From Labyrinthula sp. Ha (taxonomy: Eukaryota > Sar > Bigyra > Labyrinthulida > Labyrinthulaceae), in NCBI GenBank assembly GCA_015227615.1, contig JAALGZ010000006.1, positions 1,798,001 through 1,862,000 of the forward strand: 64,000 nucleotides of DNA, written 5' to 3'. Shown piece after piece: positions 24,445 to 36,633 of this stretch. Position 1 is the first letter of the stretch. Every line of letters starts with the position of its first letter. The notes under the pieces are model-generated. The model was not told the DNA's origin, ran no database searches, and saw only the letters and a program-made list of their open reading frames with translations. A program made the position numbers and the translations under genes.

Positions 24445-25135
24445 AAGATACTTATAACAAAGTTTTGTTGCATTTTGTATATTCTAGAGGTATAGAAATT
24501 CGTTGCTGCGTCTTGCGTAGTCATAAGTTTAGTAGCAGACACTGTTTAACCGGTTGAAAATTAGAAACTATATAAAGACTCTAATTTTCAAGTAAAGAGG
24601 AAAAAAATCTAAGGGTTAAAGCGCTTGATTTGCTGAGACCTTTGAGAAATAACCAAACAAGCTGGTTTAGCAACAACAAACTCAAAGCTTGTCTGCAAAA
24701 TATTTCAAACTTCAACTTCATTAAGGGATAGCTTCAATCTTCTAAGAATATTGATGACTGCATTAACTATGTCCGCTTTTCTTTTCTAACTTGTTACATT
24801 GGTTTCACACTAGATATTTGTATTATGTATTATGTATTATGTATTATGTCTTGTGTTCTCTTTATCTAAGAACAAATAACAGACTGTTCTGAAATTGCCC
24901 AAAAAATGTATCTTGTCTAAATCCGTGAGAAAAAGTTTCCGTTTGACTGAAATAACCTGGGAGAAATTACTTTTACTGCACGTGGATTAGGGAATGCCAA
25001 CAGACGAAACAAAGCCGGTGGGGTGAAGGGCGGGAAGCTAAAAATACGTTACAAACTTTAGCAGAACATATAAATTCTTTGCAAGCTCTACTTTAAGAAT
25101 ACTCTGTTTTGAGTGAGTGGGACAAAGAAAAGTCG
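24445..25135. other. Spacer between the two lipase genes
   Basis: About 690 bp containing the terminator region of copy 1, a small tandem repeat at 24821-24848 and the promoter of copy 2. No gene seen. Confidence 0.45.
24821..24848. repeat. Tandem repeat, four copies of a 7-bp unit
   Basis: Four perfect head-to-tail copies of TATTATG lie in the spacer between the two lipase genes. This is a simple minisatellite-like array likely to vary in copy number between strains. Confidence 0.85.
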
Positions 25136-26953
25136 ATGAGTTCCAGGATACCGCAGCACTCGCAAAATGAAAGTGAAGACCACGTTGACTTAGGTATAGA
25201 TATCCACACTTACAAACTAACAAAGTCGGAAAAGCGTATTGGAGTCCCCAAGCCTCCTAGCACAAGTGTTAATGCTACGGTGTTCCAGCTTCAGGACCCT
25301 AAGTTACATGAATTTCCAGAAAAGGTGAAAGGACTTGTCCGGGAAAACTCCATTGGCATAGCAATATCTGGTGGGGGAAGTAGATCTCTTGCATTAACTT
25401 GTGGGTATTTGCGTGCTATCAAGGCGTTGTTTGGACAGGAAAAGATAGATTATATTTCAACTTTATCTGGTGGAGCTTGGGTTACAGGTGCATACTGTTT
25501 TAGCAGAGAGGCAGATGAAGTTCTTCTAGGGGCAGAAACTAAGCCATCAGAGCTTACGCTAAAATATTTGAAAGGCAGTGACCATGGAAAAATTACTTTA
25601 ACAGTGACAACTAGCAAATTTCGCGCTGTTGGGAAAGCTGTTAAGAAGTTTTTTCAAAAAGTACCTAGGAGAAATATGTGGTCTGAAGTGATCGAAGATA
25701 CTTTTCTCAAACCCTTTGGTCTTGATAATCGACTTATTGCTTTAACCAATGACCATGTTCGAGACATCATAGAACGAAATCCAGACTTATCGGGGATGAA
25801 TTTTGCCACTCTGACAAAAAACAAACCTTTTCCTATAATTTCTTCAACTCTATATGGGCCTAATGCCTACAATACAGGGGAAGGAAACTGTTTTCAAACA
25901 ACCCCTTTGTATTCTGGTGTTCCATTTTATAGCCGCTTAAACAGCGAATTTGAGAAAATTAAGCCATTGGCAAAAAGTTTTCCTGGAGTATTTGGAAAAA
26001 AGAAAAAAGTAATAAACTTGACGATAGGTGGTGGTTGCATAGAAACTTTTGCAGTGAATGTAGAGGGCGCAACAGATATTGATGATCAAGTGTTTCAAGA
26101 AACAAGCCAAACAGGTGTTGAAGAGGTACGAGAGTTTAATATGTTAAAGCAATATTTTACTTTGGGAGATTTGGTGGGATCTAGCTCTGCTGCTCATGCT
26201 TCTGTCGTAAACAACACTGGATATTTTGATGAAGTTTCCCCTTGGATTAGATATACACCATTTTATTCTAGCCAGAATGTGCACAAAGATCACTTGCCGA
26301 GATCTATTGATTTAAACCTAGGTGATGGAGGTTTTTTAGAGAACACAGGTCTGTTACCTCTTTTCCAACGACGCGTTAAGAGAATAATATGTATTCTGAA
26401 CACCAATATACCCTTGGATATCAATTTTGCGCAAAAGAGCTCTTATGTGACAGTAAAACGGAAAAAAGGGAAAAACATTCTTAAATACTGCTCTGCAACT
26501 ACTGATCTTTTATCCTTGTTTGGAGTTAAGGTACCAATTTATGACTCCGAAAATCATACACATGATCAAGTTTTCCACGAAGATGAACTTAAAGGGGTTC
26601 TTTCAGGGCTAGTACAGAGTATTAAATCTGGTAGAGGAGCTGTATTTGCCACTAAGTTAGAAGTATTAGAGAACAAATTTTGGAATATTGTTGGCGGGTA
26701 TGACGCAGACATAGTTTTTGTATACAATGAAAAGTGTTTGAAATTTGAAGAACAACTCCCGCGTGATACGAAACATAGTCTAAGAATGTTAGAAAAAGGC
26801 AAATTTGCACATTTTCCTCACTACAACACAACTTTTCAGAATAAGGGTGCTTTCTCATTGAGCAAAGAACAAGTTGGTCTCTTGGCTGCACAGGGAGAAT
26901 TTCTCATTAAAGAGAATGCCTCAACATTTGAAACAATTTTCCACCAAATCTAA
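25136..26953 (+). CDS. cPLA2/PLB-like patatin-fold phospholipase, copy 2
   Basis: A 605-residue intronless paralogue of the gene just upstream, starting at ATG 25136 (the frame is open nine codons further upstream but without ATG). The same signatures are present: GGGSRSLALTCGYLR, TLSGGAW and LNLGDGGFLENTGLLPL. Similarity to copy 1 covers the full length, including the C-terminal half (for example NHTHDQVFHE against NYTHNQVFHE), and looks like roughly two thirds identity by eye. Copy 1 has Ser and copy 2 Ala after SGG. The pair arose by tandem duplication long enough ago for the spacer and N-termini to diverge completely, while the catalytic and core residues stay fixed. This suggests both remain functional, perhaps on different substrates. 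Confidence 0.82.
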   Translation: MSSRIPQHSQNESEDHVDLGIDIHTYKLTKSEKRIGVPKPPSTSVNATVFQLQDPKLHEFPEKVKGLVRENSIGIAISGGGSRSLALTCGYLRAIKALFGQEKIDYISTLSGGAWVTGAYCFSREADEVLLGAETKPSELTLKYLKGSDHGKITLTVTTSKFRAVGKAVKKFFQKVPRRNMWSEVIEDTFLKPFGLDNRLIALTNDHVRDIIERNPDLSGMNFATLTKNKPFPIISSTLYGPNAYNTGEGNCFQTTPLYSGVPFYSRLNSEFEKIKPLAKSFPGVFGKKKKVINLTIGGGCIETFAVNVEGATDIDDQVFQETSQTGVEEVREFNMLKQYFTLGDLVGSSSAAHASVVNNTGYFDEVSPWIRYTPFYSSQNVHKDHLPRSIDLNLGDGGFLENTGLLPLFQRRVKRIICILNTNIPLDINFAQKSSYVTVKRKKGKNILKYCSATTDLLSLFGVKVPIYDSENHTHDQVFHEDELKGVLSGLVQSIKSGRGAVFATKLEVLENKFWNIVGGYDADIVFVYNEKCLKFEEQLPRDTKHSLRMLEKGKFAHFPHYNTTFQNKGAFSLSKEQVGLLAAQGEFLIKENASTFETIFHQI

Positions 26954-27372
26954 AAGCCGAATGGAAAATTAGTGCTCTTAATGCTTCCTGACTTTATGAA
27001 AATATTTATTCCGTCCATTTTGGTTTTTCGTATGTTGCCGCAGCTGAGAAAATACCTATCGCTGATGAATTATTTTATAGAATTTTTTGTTTCTTTGCTT
27101 TCTATGGCCTTACGCAACAAAAGATAATAATATTAACGCTGAAAATAGGTATGCGTATAGTTTTGTGAGTTTTACATGATTATTTGCCAAAGGTTAATCG
27201 CCTTTGAAGAGTTATTGAAATTAAGTATGTTGGTTGCTTAATTCGTTGCAGTATTTTTATGATACTAATGTAGACCTTAATACATAAGTTTGAATATAGG
27301 TAACAAAGATTTGATTGACTATAGCCACCATTGACTGCGCTGCCAGAAGTTTCAGATTTTTCATTCACAGAG

Positions 27373-27525
27373 ATGATTAAGCTCTTAGTACACGATCCTA
27401 GTGCCGACTGTCCTACTCAATATGTTTTGAAGAAAGCGCAGCTGACTTGGTTGCGGTATAAGAAACATTTTCACTTCAAGCATAAAAATATTTTTGCGAA
27501 ACTTCTAAACCCTAGACACTGGTAG
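27373..27525 (+). CDS. Possible small gene or terminal exon, unknown (50 aa)
   Basis: From ATG 27373 the frame codes 50 residues, MIKLLVHDPSADCPTQYVLK at the start and ending in a Lys/His/Phe-rich stretch. The frame is open for a further 14 codons upstream, where an AG dinucleotide (CATTCACAG just before the ATG) could be a splice acceptor. The composition is more protein-like than neighbouring frames. I do not recognise a family. It may be a short gene, the last exon of one, or chance. The 420 bp between lipase copy 2 and this frame show nothing else. Confidence 0.28.
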   Translation: MIKLLVHDPSADCPTQYVLKKAQLTWLRYKKHFHFKHKNIFAKLLNPRHW

Positions 27526-30500
27526 AGATAGCGAAATAGACTAAATTAAAATTAATGATTTGCTGGCGACAACGGGCCCCAATGGAAGACGTAACAGGGA
27601 TGTTTAAGATAAAGCTTCTAAGCTCCATTGTGTACACTTGTTTAGGGTCTAGTCCTAATAAATGACTCTATACGGCTTTCCTATAGGAAGCTGTTGTTGT
27701 TTCAAATTGAATTTAATGAACACGTACCCTAACCGTGAAATATGTTTTCTTGCTCTATTACTCTTTGGAGTAATCTGTGTCAAGGTACTTCAGAAGTATC
27801 TATAACTTTATGGACAAAGTGGGGTGGATTTTTTTTTTGGATGGGGCTACTTGGAGGTTGGAAACCCTTCGGTCTTACAAAGACATAACTGACCCAAAGT
27901 CCTTTCTTGCGTAATGTGAGACTTGAGTCCACTAAACTAACTCCCAGCATAGGGTGGAGAGTTCATAAGATCTTTATTCATATGTAAATTTCCAGAATGA
28001 ACAAGCAAAAAGTAAAATTTCAATAATTAAGAGGTCAAGAAAATGACCCTCAAGTGTCACTTTATCTGCTTGTTATTTCCCATAGTTTTGGCAGTTTCAT
28101 TAACATTTAAATGGATCAAGCTGTTTTTTTCTTGGTAGAGCTGTCTGAGGGGTCTTAAATGTTTTCTTGTGCTTAGAGTGTCTGCATCTTAAGTAGTGAG
28201 AAGGGTTTGTGCTGTATGTTGGGGTTTTTGTATGTTGACTTTTACCTGTTCATTATGCTGCTCTTGATCCTTTCGTGAATTTTTATTAGTTATGCTTTCT
28301 TTCTGATTACCTCTAAGACATTTCTTCTGGATTTATCTTTCGTAAAGAGAAGCCCATAAGGAGAAATTGTATGGAGGAACCGCCATAATGGCATAGATTA
28401 CTGATCATAATCTTCGAAAACGGGTGAAAAGACACTAATGACATGTTCAACCCGGTCAACGAGAAAAAAACGACCGTAATGGTTTTTACTTACAGTTACA
28501 GATCTAATAATTTCATCATTGTTTGGAAAGGGTAAGTTCAGAAGGCCCCGAAATTCCTTTTGAATGTGTCATAGGAACATTTGGCGTAGCAGCGAAGGAT
28601 TGGGCAATACATATGAAAAAAACTGCGGGCAATATGTTACAGAACTAGACATTAAAACTAAACACTTGTTTCGAGCCTCTAAATTTCTATTTTGACTCTC
28701 ATTAGCCCCTCTAGTTCCGCCATTTTCGGCTAATTTGCACTCCACTGCGAAACCCCGTTCTTATGGCTTTCAGCCGGAAATAGTTACTTAATCACCATAG
28801 TGTATCCTTTTCGTTTCATAACGGTGCAACCATTGAAATACGACGTAATCCTTGAGAGGCCAAATTACACATTCTGTTTGGAGTCTACCAGGTGGTTAGC
28901 AACCCATCAATGTCAAATAGACGGACCTGACTAAAAGCTTTTTCTTACATCATGTATCAAACTATGCCTTCTAAACCAGCTTATATAATCTTGAAAATTA
29001 CAGAAAAGTATATGAAATGGAATACCCAAAAATCTTAGCCTGTATTGTGACTCATATTCAGGACTTCCTTTTATTTCTGTATCAGCTATAATGGTGCTAG
29101 ACTGGTGTAGGGACTATAAAAAATGAGATTTTAAAATACAAAGCAATCCTGCTTAACAAGGTTTACTGCAGCTCTAAGGCATGATACTTAGTACTCGTTT
29201 GAGTTCTGATAAAATATTATTTTGAGTTTATTAACCCAGACCAAGCAACCCCATAACCCATTTTCTTCAACGCAATCATAATTAATACGGAGCATTTATT
29301 ACTCCCAAATACTTGAATGTGTGGATCTTCGAACTCTACTCTTAGTTATTCTAAATAATTTTCATAAAATTTAATTCTATTTAATCACGATTGTGTATTA
29401 GCAAAAAACACTAAAAAACTATTGCTGATACTCTTTGTATTCTTGCTTGTTGAATCTCGTAGGCGCTACTAAAGACATTAGACGAGCTACATACCTAACT
29501 AAGCTATAATATCCATACTTATAAACCAATAGTTAGGTTCAAAGCACTGGAGCGAGCTATTCTACCAATTCATCTTTCCTTACTAAAATTTTGTAAAGCA
29601 CACATGCACAATATGAGGTACAAAGAAAATAATGGGAAGTTTTTGCAGATTATAATTCAAATGCATGGTTATCTACTTGAATTCAAGTCGTTTATCCACT
29701 ATTCATCACGGTGAAAATATAAAAACTAACTTTGATCAATTTTAACTTTGAGCCTAGAAACATTATAAACTTCACATCTAAGATCGGTCATGCTTTACAG
29801 AATGTCTTGTTTCTTAGATGAGATTAAACGACCTACGGGTATGTGTTGTAGAAACTAAATTCTTCGTGAATAAGAGCTTCGAATGCCCTGATTACTACTT
29901 TATTGTACCTCAGAGGTGATAGCCAGCTTTCCTGTTCTTCGTAGTTTAATTTAAAATAAGATAACTCCATGCAATCCGTGTAAAAAAATAAGAACTTGCA
30001 CATGGAATGAAGGGATTTACAGAATAAAAAACATGTCATATCTCCAATAAAAAAACTGAAACTGCATTATTTGATTTGCTCCAATTAGATGGGTAAAATG
30101 GTTATTTTTTATTTAAAGCAACATTTTAAGCATTTTATCCTCTTGAAACGGATGGTGTCTTGATTGAATACGCAGTTTCTAATGCATATTTATCATACCT
30201 ATTGGCAAGTTGATAGTGAATAAAGGGCCACATTCTAATTTACCCGGATATATGAGGTCATAATAGGTATAGAGTTTGCAACTCATATGGGTTCAGTACT
30301 TAAAATATTGCTTATGTATCTGAAATGCTGAGATGATGGAAATTGATGACATATAAATTAAGTATAATTTTTCAAATTGTACATTAGGATATTTTATTAA
30401 CGAATCTCTAGGTCAAGATGGTAACTTGCATTCACTTCCAAAATACTAATTTTTATATTTAATAGATAGTTCTGTTTTTCGTAATCGTGATTGCTTAAGC

Positions 30501-33228
30501 AATCTCGCCCAGAAATATTTGTTTTTTTTTGTCCCTGTAGATTATTTAATCTATTATTGTTTGTGTGACTGATTAAGAGGGAGCTTTATAGAGGATCCAT
30601 TCGAGATCAATATCCTAAACCATAGGTATATTTTCTAATTATCTACGTCAATGAACTTTCTAACTTCCAGACCAAAATAAACCCGTTTAGGAATGAGTTC
30701 GTACTTTTTTATGAGCTTGGCTGGTGAACAACTCTTTTCATTTGGGTTTTATTAAATCTTTAATCTAATGTATTGGCTTCTAACAACGTCTCAATATGAC
30801 AATATGGTGGCGTATTTATATAGCCATTCAAATCGGTCCGTTTCATTTCTACTTTTAACTATTTAATGGACTAACTTCTTTTGGTACATCTGCATAAATA
30901 CCAAAGGAACAAAACTAAGATAATCGTTGGGCGGCCCCTGTCCCAATTGTCTATCCTCGGTGTGTCTGGTTTGGTTGCCAAGACTCGCGATCTTCTTTGT
31001 AGATATATTTTTGGATGGAGTTACTTGACAGCGAAAGATGTTTTGCCTTATTCTACATTAGCCTTGTTGTCAATTTGATTGTGATTCAACAAGGATAGAA
31101 AAGTTGAGCTGAGACATTATGGTCTTGGCTTTCGCTTAAAAGAATGTGGGCTGGTATAAGTTCCAATGGACGGTACTTTTCCATTTAAATTTGAGCCTCT
31201 GTCCGAAAACCTCTCCTACCTGACATATATTCCAGGAAATTTTGAATGTAACAATTCTGGTCGAGGTCAGAATTTGCATAAATCATTGTTCTCTGGTCTC
31301 CAGTATTTTAGACACTAGTTAACCTTGATTGAATCTACTTTCACAGCTCTTGGGAAAAGTTGGTGATTCTCTATGCCATGTTCGGATCCACTGTAATTTT
31401 TCATGGGGTTGGGTGACATTTTATATTTCACAACATCTGTTAATCCTTTCTTCTTCCTAGATATCTAACATCTCTGTAATAAAGTCAGTTGTACTGTATA
31501 AACCTTCTTTGTAACAGTACATGTTGCAACTTAGCTTTATTTTTCATTTACTTCTTCTCTTATATGATATTTGCTTCATCATGGTTTTAGTCTGTGGCCC
31601 CAGGCACGGAGTTATGAAAGAATCCTGTTCAAGTACGAAATTTTAATTGTTTATAGAAGAAAGCTTCATAAGAAAGATCTCGCAGCTATCCGGATACCCA
31701 GCTTAGACCCCCCCCCAAGAACTGGTTATAATGTTATGAAGACAGTGTCATCAGGGTGTTGTTTTCTATTCTCCATAAGGAGCAATATCTTCTTGAGTAT
31801 AAACAACAGTTAAGCCTTTTGTCGTAGGGTTTCCAGCCCAGAGCTTTTAACTTCTCAGAGAAGTAAACCTACTGAAGTGTTGACACAGAGAATTGTTGCG
31901 GTAGATTAACCAGTTAATTATTAACAAAATACCCCGGATTTATATCGCCTCAGGGGTCAAGTGAGGATTTTTTAAGTCATGATCCGAAATAAGCAAATAA
32001 GAAAAACAAATAAACCTAGCAAAGGTCAATTCCAATAAATATCAAACGTGAAAATAAGGGGTTAGTCCTTAGAGCTAATTTTATATTTTATCCCGGAAGT
32101 ATACTAGTTCATGCTACCGAAAAGAAAAATACTCATAAATTAGTTTACATATTTGCTACTTTAGAGTTTTCATAGGCCATTTTCAGCTCTAAATATTTAT
32201 TGCCGATAATTTTACCTTTTTTAAGTAACTTTAAATAAAGGAGAAAATTTTACTGAAAACTTAACCCCGGGAAAGACGAAGTACTCAATGTCATACAGAA
32301 GAATACAGAGAACTTGGAGATCCATTGAAACTTCGGAAGAAAGGCTCGTTTAATGTACAACCTATTTAACTAGGTATTTTCAAAGGCAGGGGAGCATTGG
32401 CCAGGTATTTCCTTTCATTTCCTAAAGTAACACAGTGGTTTTGTGTGTTGCTGCCAGGGTCGTATCAAATGCCTGTAATAGGTAGAAAATACAGGAAATT
32501 GTCCTCTTTTTTACTTAGTATTTAAAATCTTGCCGAAGGTTTGACTACTAAAAGAAAACCGAGATTAAAATATTTTATCTTTAAAAAAATTGGATTATTG
32601 TGTAGTCTAAAAATAATTTTCTTTTCATTTTGCTTAGTTTCTAGAAACACAATGTTGCTGCATAGGATACAAAAAAATGGATAAGTCCGCAGCAGCTAAT
32701 AGTACAGAAAATTAAGAGTTTTGGTTAATATAGACTTGCTTTCACTCTACAGATATTTTATTTTTTGCTTTCGAGCAATCTCGTCGGATTTTTAAACGGG
32801 CCTTAACTTTGATTTCGTTTCAGGAACCTTTTGTTATCTTTAATTCTTTCACAAAGCTCATAATCATACTAGCAGCTCCAAGGAGATTTGTAACAGGGTA
32901 AAAAGATAGGCAACACCCTAAATAGACTGTTCTTGAGAATACTGTGAATGGTTGATCCGTGCAATTAACAGTAGGTGAAGACGACACTTAGTCCATTACT
33001 AATTGGAATGAGAGACATCTGCTACAAGGTTTTTTAATGATTTCAAGTGACAAGCACCTTTGCTACATTTTAAAACGTGAATTATAAAGTATTTCAGACT
33101 ACTTACCAGGGTTAATAGTAGCTCGCCGGTTTCTTTTTTGTTGGTTTTAACCAAAATTTTAAGTGAAAAATAACCTCGAAGAAATTTTAACGACTTAGCG
33201 ATATCTATGCTGTAAATAGCTATTGTAG
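27526..33228. other. Gene-free AT-rich region
   Basis: About 5.7 kb without a supported gene. Frames such as 30881-31078 and 31571-31813 are short, lack splice context and show no domain. No LTR or LINE block could be recognised by eye, though decayed transposon DNA is the likely origin of much of it. Confidence 0.5.
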
Positions 33229-33810
33229 CTAGGAATCGAATTTGATAAAAATTATCAATGATTATTTGATAATTATTTTCATTCGGATTATCAATAAAAG
33301 AATTTGCATTTTGATTATCAAATAATAATCAATAATAAATTAGGCCACCTGGCCTTGGAGCCAACGGCCCAGTAACTTATATTCTACTTATGTTCCGCAC
33401 CAATATTCATAAAAAAGACCATATGGCCCGGGAATAACCAGTAATAGGACGCAGCATGGTGATATGTTGAGTTTCTTAACGAAACACCACACCGCACTAT
33501 AATGGTAGGGCTACTGCTATAGTACCACCTCGGCACAGATTTGGCGAAAAGGATTGTTACGGTAAGATAAGGCCCTACTGTTAAGCAACTTTAGTTATAT
33601 GCCCCGTTCTGAGGAGAATTCCATACGGTGCCAACATGAAATATAGCTTTTCTTGATCGCTCTGCCCAAGGCCATGTGGCCAATTTTATTATTGATTATT
33701 ATTTGATTATCAATAATCAATCAAAATGGTTTGTGAATTATCAGAATCAATCAAGAAGAAAAATATGGAGGAATTTCTTGTTGATAAATTATCAATAAAT
33801 CAAATCCTAG
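33229..33810. mobile_element. MITE-like element with long AT-rich inverted repeats
   Basis: Two arms in inverted orientation bracket a loop of about 300 bp. The clearest pairing is left 33311-33356 against right about 33667-33712: the left reads GATTATCAAATAATAATC and the right, reversed, is nearly identical, both running into a shared GGCCAC.TGGCCTT block. Outer arms carry CTAGGA...TTTGAT (33229 onward) and its inverse ending TCCTAG at 33810. The right arm has a small insertion relative to the left. There is no coding capacity, so this fits a foldback or MITE-type DNA element. Target duplication is not clear. Confidence 0.5.
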
Positions 33811-35140
33811 ACCTATTTGTAGCTATGCATCCTGTAAAAACCCGATTTCGTTACCCATCCTGAAAAAAATTCAATTGAACCAATCAGATCCCATAATTCA
33901 TCCGAAAACCAATCAAAAGACATAATTTTGTTCGAACTCAGTCGAAATTTTCTTTTATTGGTTGAGTATGAATTTGAGTCGAAACCTAACTAACCTTATT
34001 GATTCCGATCTGTCATCACAGTAATTAGGGAAATTATGTGAATGATTATGATTTAGGACGAAAGAACGTATGTCTAAAACTTTGTCAGATGTTACAAGAT
34101 CATCACGACATTAGTTTTGAAAGTTGTGCTGGGGTAATTTCAGTCCATCGCCACAAAAGTCCGATCTATGCGTCGCTATGAAGCCTTGTACATATCTCAT
34201 GTCGCTGTTTTTTTACCGACTAGGATGCTGACACAACCTCATTCGGCAAACGAAGTTTACAGCGACCTCAATCGTAAATAGCTATTAACGTTGATATACA
34301 CCTATCCGGTGTAATAGAAACAAACGTTCGTACTGGACCTTGGTTAGGGCCTCCCAATCCATCAACCTTGACTAAAAAATGTAATGCCTTTAAAAACAAC
34401 CCAGAGCTCAGCAACATATTTCTCGTTGCTCTACAAAGAGACAGAAGGCCGTGATAAACTCGTTGTTTAGCTAGGAACAGCCATTTAAGACTCTACAAGT
34501 ATGTATTGCCACATACCAATGATATAGCCGTGTTTCCTTTTGTATGGAGTGCACCCCTTGTTAGCAGGTTAAATTTAACCCATGGTTTGAAACAGACGCC
34601 TTTGAGAGCGCACGTTGAATACATAAAGTTTGGAAAATAAACTTTGCGGACGGCTAGGGATGTCCATCTGGAACTAGTGACGTCAAATATCTGTCGTGAG
34701 GAAAAATCTTCTTGGGTGATGGGTGGAAGAATTTAGACTTAATATGTATGTTACAAATATAAGATTTTTCTTTCCCTGCCATTCTTAATCCATAATTAAA
34801 GAGCGAACAACAAATCTAGAATCTCGAGATTCCCATGGACATCACTCCCTAGAAAGTGGGAAAATATCTTCGTGTTGGAAGTTTTCTATGTTATCACAGT
34901 ATATTTTCCTTAAGGCACTGTCACTGTCTCACAATTGGGTACTTGGAACACCGACCACCATCTTGAGGAACTATGACCAGTTTAGTTTTCAATGAAGTAT
35001 ATGCAGAAAAAAAACTCATCATTGCCAGCAGAAGCAGAGTTTATATTTAAAGAAAATGAAGACGCATCCACTGTGCTTTTACAATCAACCCGAGCTGCTT
35101 ATAATAGAAAGCCTAGTCTAGCCATGTATACATGCTTTGG
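33811..35140. other. Gene-free region
   Basis: About 1.3 kb without a supported gene. The plus-strand frame at 34992-35348 runs antisense over the FAM210-like gene and is not credible. The right end is the 3' flank of the FAM210-like gene. Confidence 0.45.
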
Positions 35141-35794
35141 TTACCTTCTAAAGACAATAGAGATTACTTTTGCGAATGCCGGTGTTAACCCAGCTGTGAG
35201 TACAATACGAAATGGTTCTGTCAATTTTGTCAACAACCAAGCGCTTATAAAGGTGCTGATTCCATGCTTAGCTGTCCGTTTAGGGACACCCGAATCTTCT
35301 TCTTCATCAATTTTTTCACTCTGTTTATTGAACTTTCCCGGAAAGTAATATTCTAACCTTTCTTTCATTTTTTCTTTATTCTTTTCTTGTGTTTCTTTAG
35401 AAACAAACTTTTCCAACCACTTCTCCATATCTCCTGCAGGGATGAAGTCATAAGCCACTAATCCATAAATACCACCTAGTGTAGCAAAATAAACTCCAAA
35501 ATAAGTAGCTATACCTAATGGTCCATATTTTTGTATCATATCTCTAGCTCTGCCTAATCCTGAAACCTGTTCTGTGTTTTTCTGATTTGCAGTGGTCATG
35601 TTTCTCCGCCACAAGTTTGAGGATGCACTACGGCTGGAAACCAAAGGGAAAGAAGATATTTGAGCAACGGAATTAGGCCATTTGGAATAATAGTTTGGCT
35701 GTGTATGTAATCTTTTTGAAATTTGAGCTGTAGGACGAGATTGAGTTAGTACAAAACTCGTAGATAAGATTCCTTTCCGAAAAACTTTGTTCAT
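35141..35794 (-). CDS. FAM210/DUF1279 mitochondrial inner-membrane protein
   Basis: An intronless 217-residue protein from ATG 35792-35794. The first ~65 residues are basic, Ser-rich and without acids (MNKVFRKGILSTSF, then SKRLHTQPNYYSKW), as in a mitochondrial presequence. Residues about 80-205 match the DUF1279 domain: KYGPLGIATYFGVYFATLG, with its conserved YGP start and membrane segment, then a charged loop and a second hydrophobic part (WLLTKLTEPFRIVLTAGLTP), which fits the family's K.TEPlR...T...TP ending. FAM210 proteins sit in the mitochondrial inner membrane and affect mitochondrial translation and cristae in animals; function here is inferred. It is divergent from a small gene 110 bp away. 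Confidence 0.8.
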   Translation of the reverse strand: MNKVFRKGILSTSFVLTQSRPTAQISKRLHTQPNYYSKWPNSVAQISSFPLVSSRSASSNLWRRNMTTANQKNTEQVSGLGRARDMIQKYGPLGIATYFGVYFATLGGIYGLVAYDFIPAGDMEKWLEKFVSKETQEKNKEKMKERLEYYFPGKFNKQSEKIDEEEDSGVPKRTAKHGISTFISAWLLTKLTEPFRIVLTAGLTPAFAKVISIVFRR

Positions 35795-35904
35795 TTATAT
35801 TTGTTGGGCTATATGGCCTTTATCAGTTGATGGAGTAAATACAGAAGTTATCTGAATATGTTTTCTACGCTGGATTATATAGAGTTAAATGTGAGTCAAC
35901 TAAA
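35795..35904. promoter_or_regulatory. Short divergent promoter region
   Basis: 110 bp between the start codons of the FAM210-like gene (leftward) and the small 90-residue gene (rightward). No core motif is obvious. Co-expression, and hence a mitochondrial link for the small gene, would be an inference from spacing only. Confidence 0.4.
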
Positions 35905-36177
35905 ATGTTTTCCGCAGAAGTCGTGGTAAAGAAAAAAGGAAAGGAAATTTTTAGTTTCACAGATAAAGATCTAGAAGGCGTAGAGGAAAGTACTCACAAC
36001 TATGTTATGATATTCTTAGGTGCTGTTGATTTAAACGACAAATACAGCTACGAATTTACAGGGAAGCATGATCACGGCCCTTTGGAACGAATAGACTGCA
36101 AAGATATTGACTTAAACAAGCTGAGTCAGTTTCTTAAAGTTGGTAAAGATCATCTAAAGTATCATTTTTTTTCTTGA
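35905..36177 (+). CDS. Hypothetical protein, 90 aa
   Basis: An ATG-started intronless frame of 90 residues. The sequence starts MFSAEVVVKKKGKEIFSFTD, has alternating charged and hydrophobic residues that suggest a compact alpha/beta fold, and contains GKHDHGPLERIDCKDIDL near the middle and a C-terminus ending HFFS. There is no signal peptide, membrane segment or metal motif that I can name. Its position, 110 bp from and divergent to the FAM210-like gene, and its clean codon usage support a real gene. Family unknown. Confidence 0.55.
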   Translation: MFSAEVVVKKKGKEIFSFTDKDLEGVEESTHNYVMIFLGAVDLNDKYSYEFTGKHDHGPLERIDCKDIDLNKLSQFLKVGKDHLKYHFFS

Positions 36178-36633
36178 ATTAATGCTTTAGTACTGAAATG
36201 TTAAAGTTGCAGGAAATTGAGAAACAATTACACATTACAACAAGCCGTACCCTCGCTTGATGTTTTTCTGTCTGGAAGAGAGTTTTTCTCCGTTTTGACG
36301 TGTTTATTGAGAATTTTAGGGATATTATTAACTTCAGGTTTTTTAATTAAGGCTTACTAGTTCTTGATATTTTTTCCATCTATGTTTAATAACATCTCTT
36401 TCCCTGTGTCCGTTAGATGTAGAAGGAGAAACGTTCAAATTCTTCAATTGGATCTATTCAGCAATACTTAGAACCCGGAGATTGTTAAGTCAGGAACCTT
36501 TCTTCTGGTGAAATTATAGAATTAAAGCTGTTTTTCTTTTTGGGTGGAACTAAAGTTGTGAATTAGATACTATTTTGGTGGTTGAGGACGAGATTGGAGC
36601 TGTCTCCTGTTCTGATCCTAAATAAGTGCAATT
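36178..36633. other. Spacer, nothing seen
   Basis: About 450 bp of AT-rich sequence between the 90-residue gene and a leftward small frame. No coding or structural feature seen. Confidence 0.4.
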
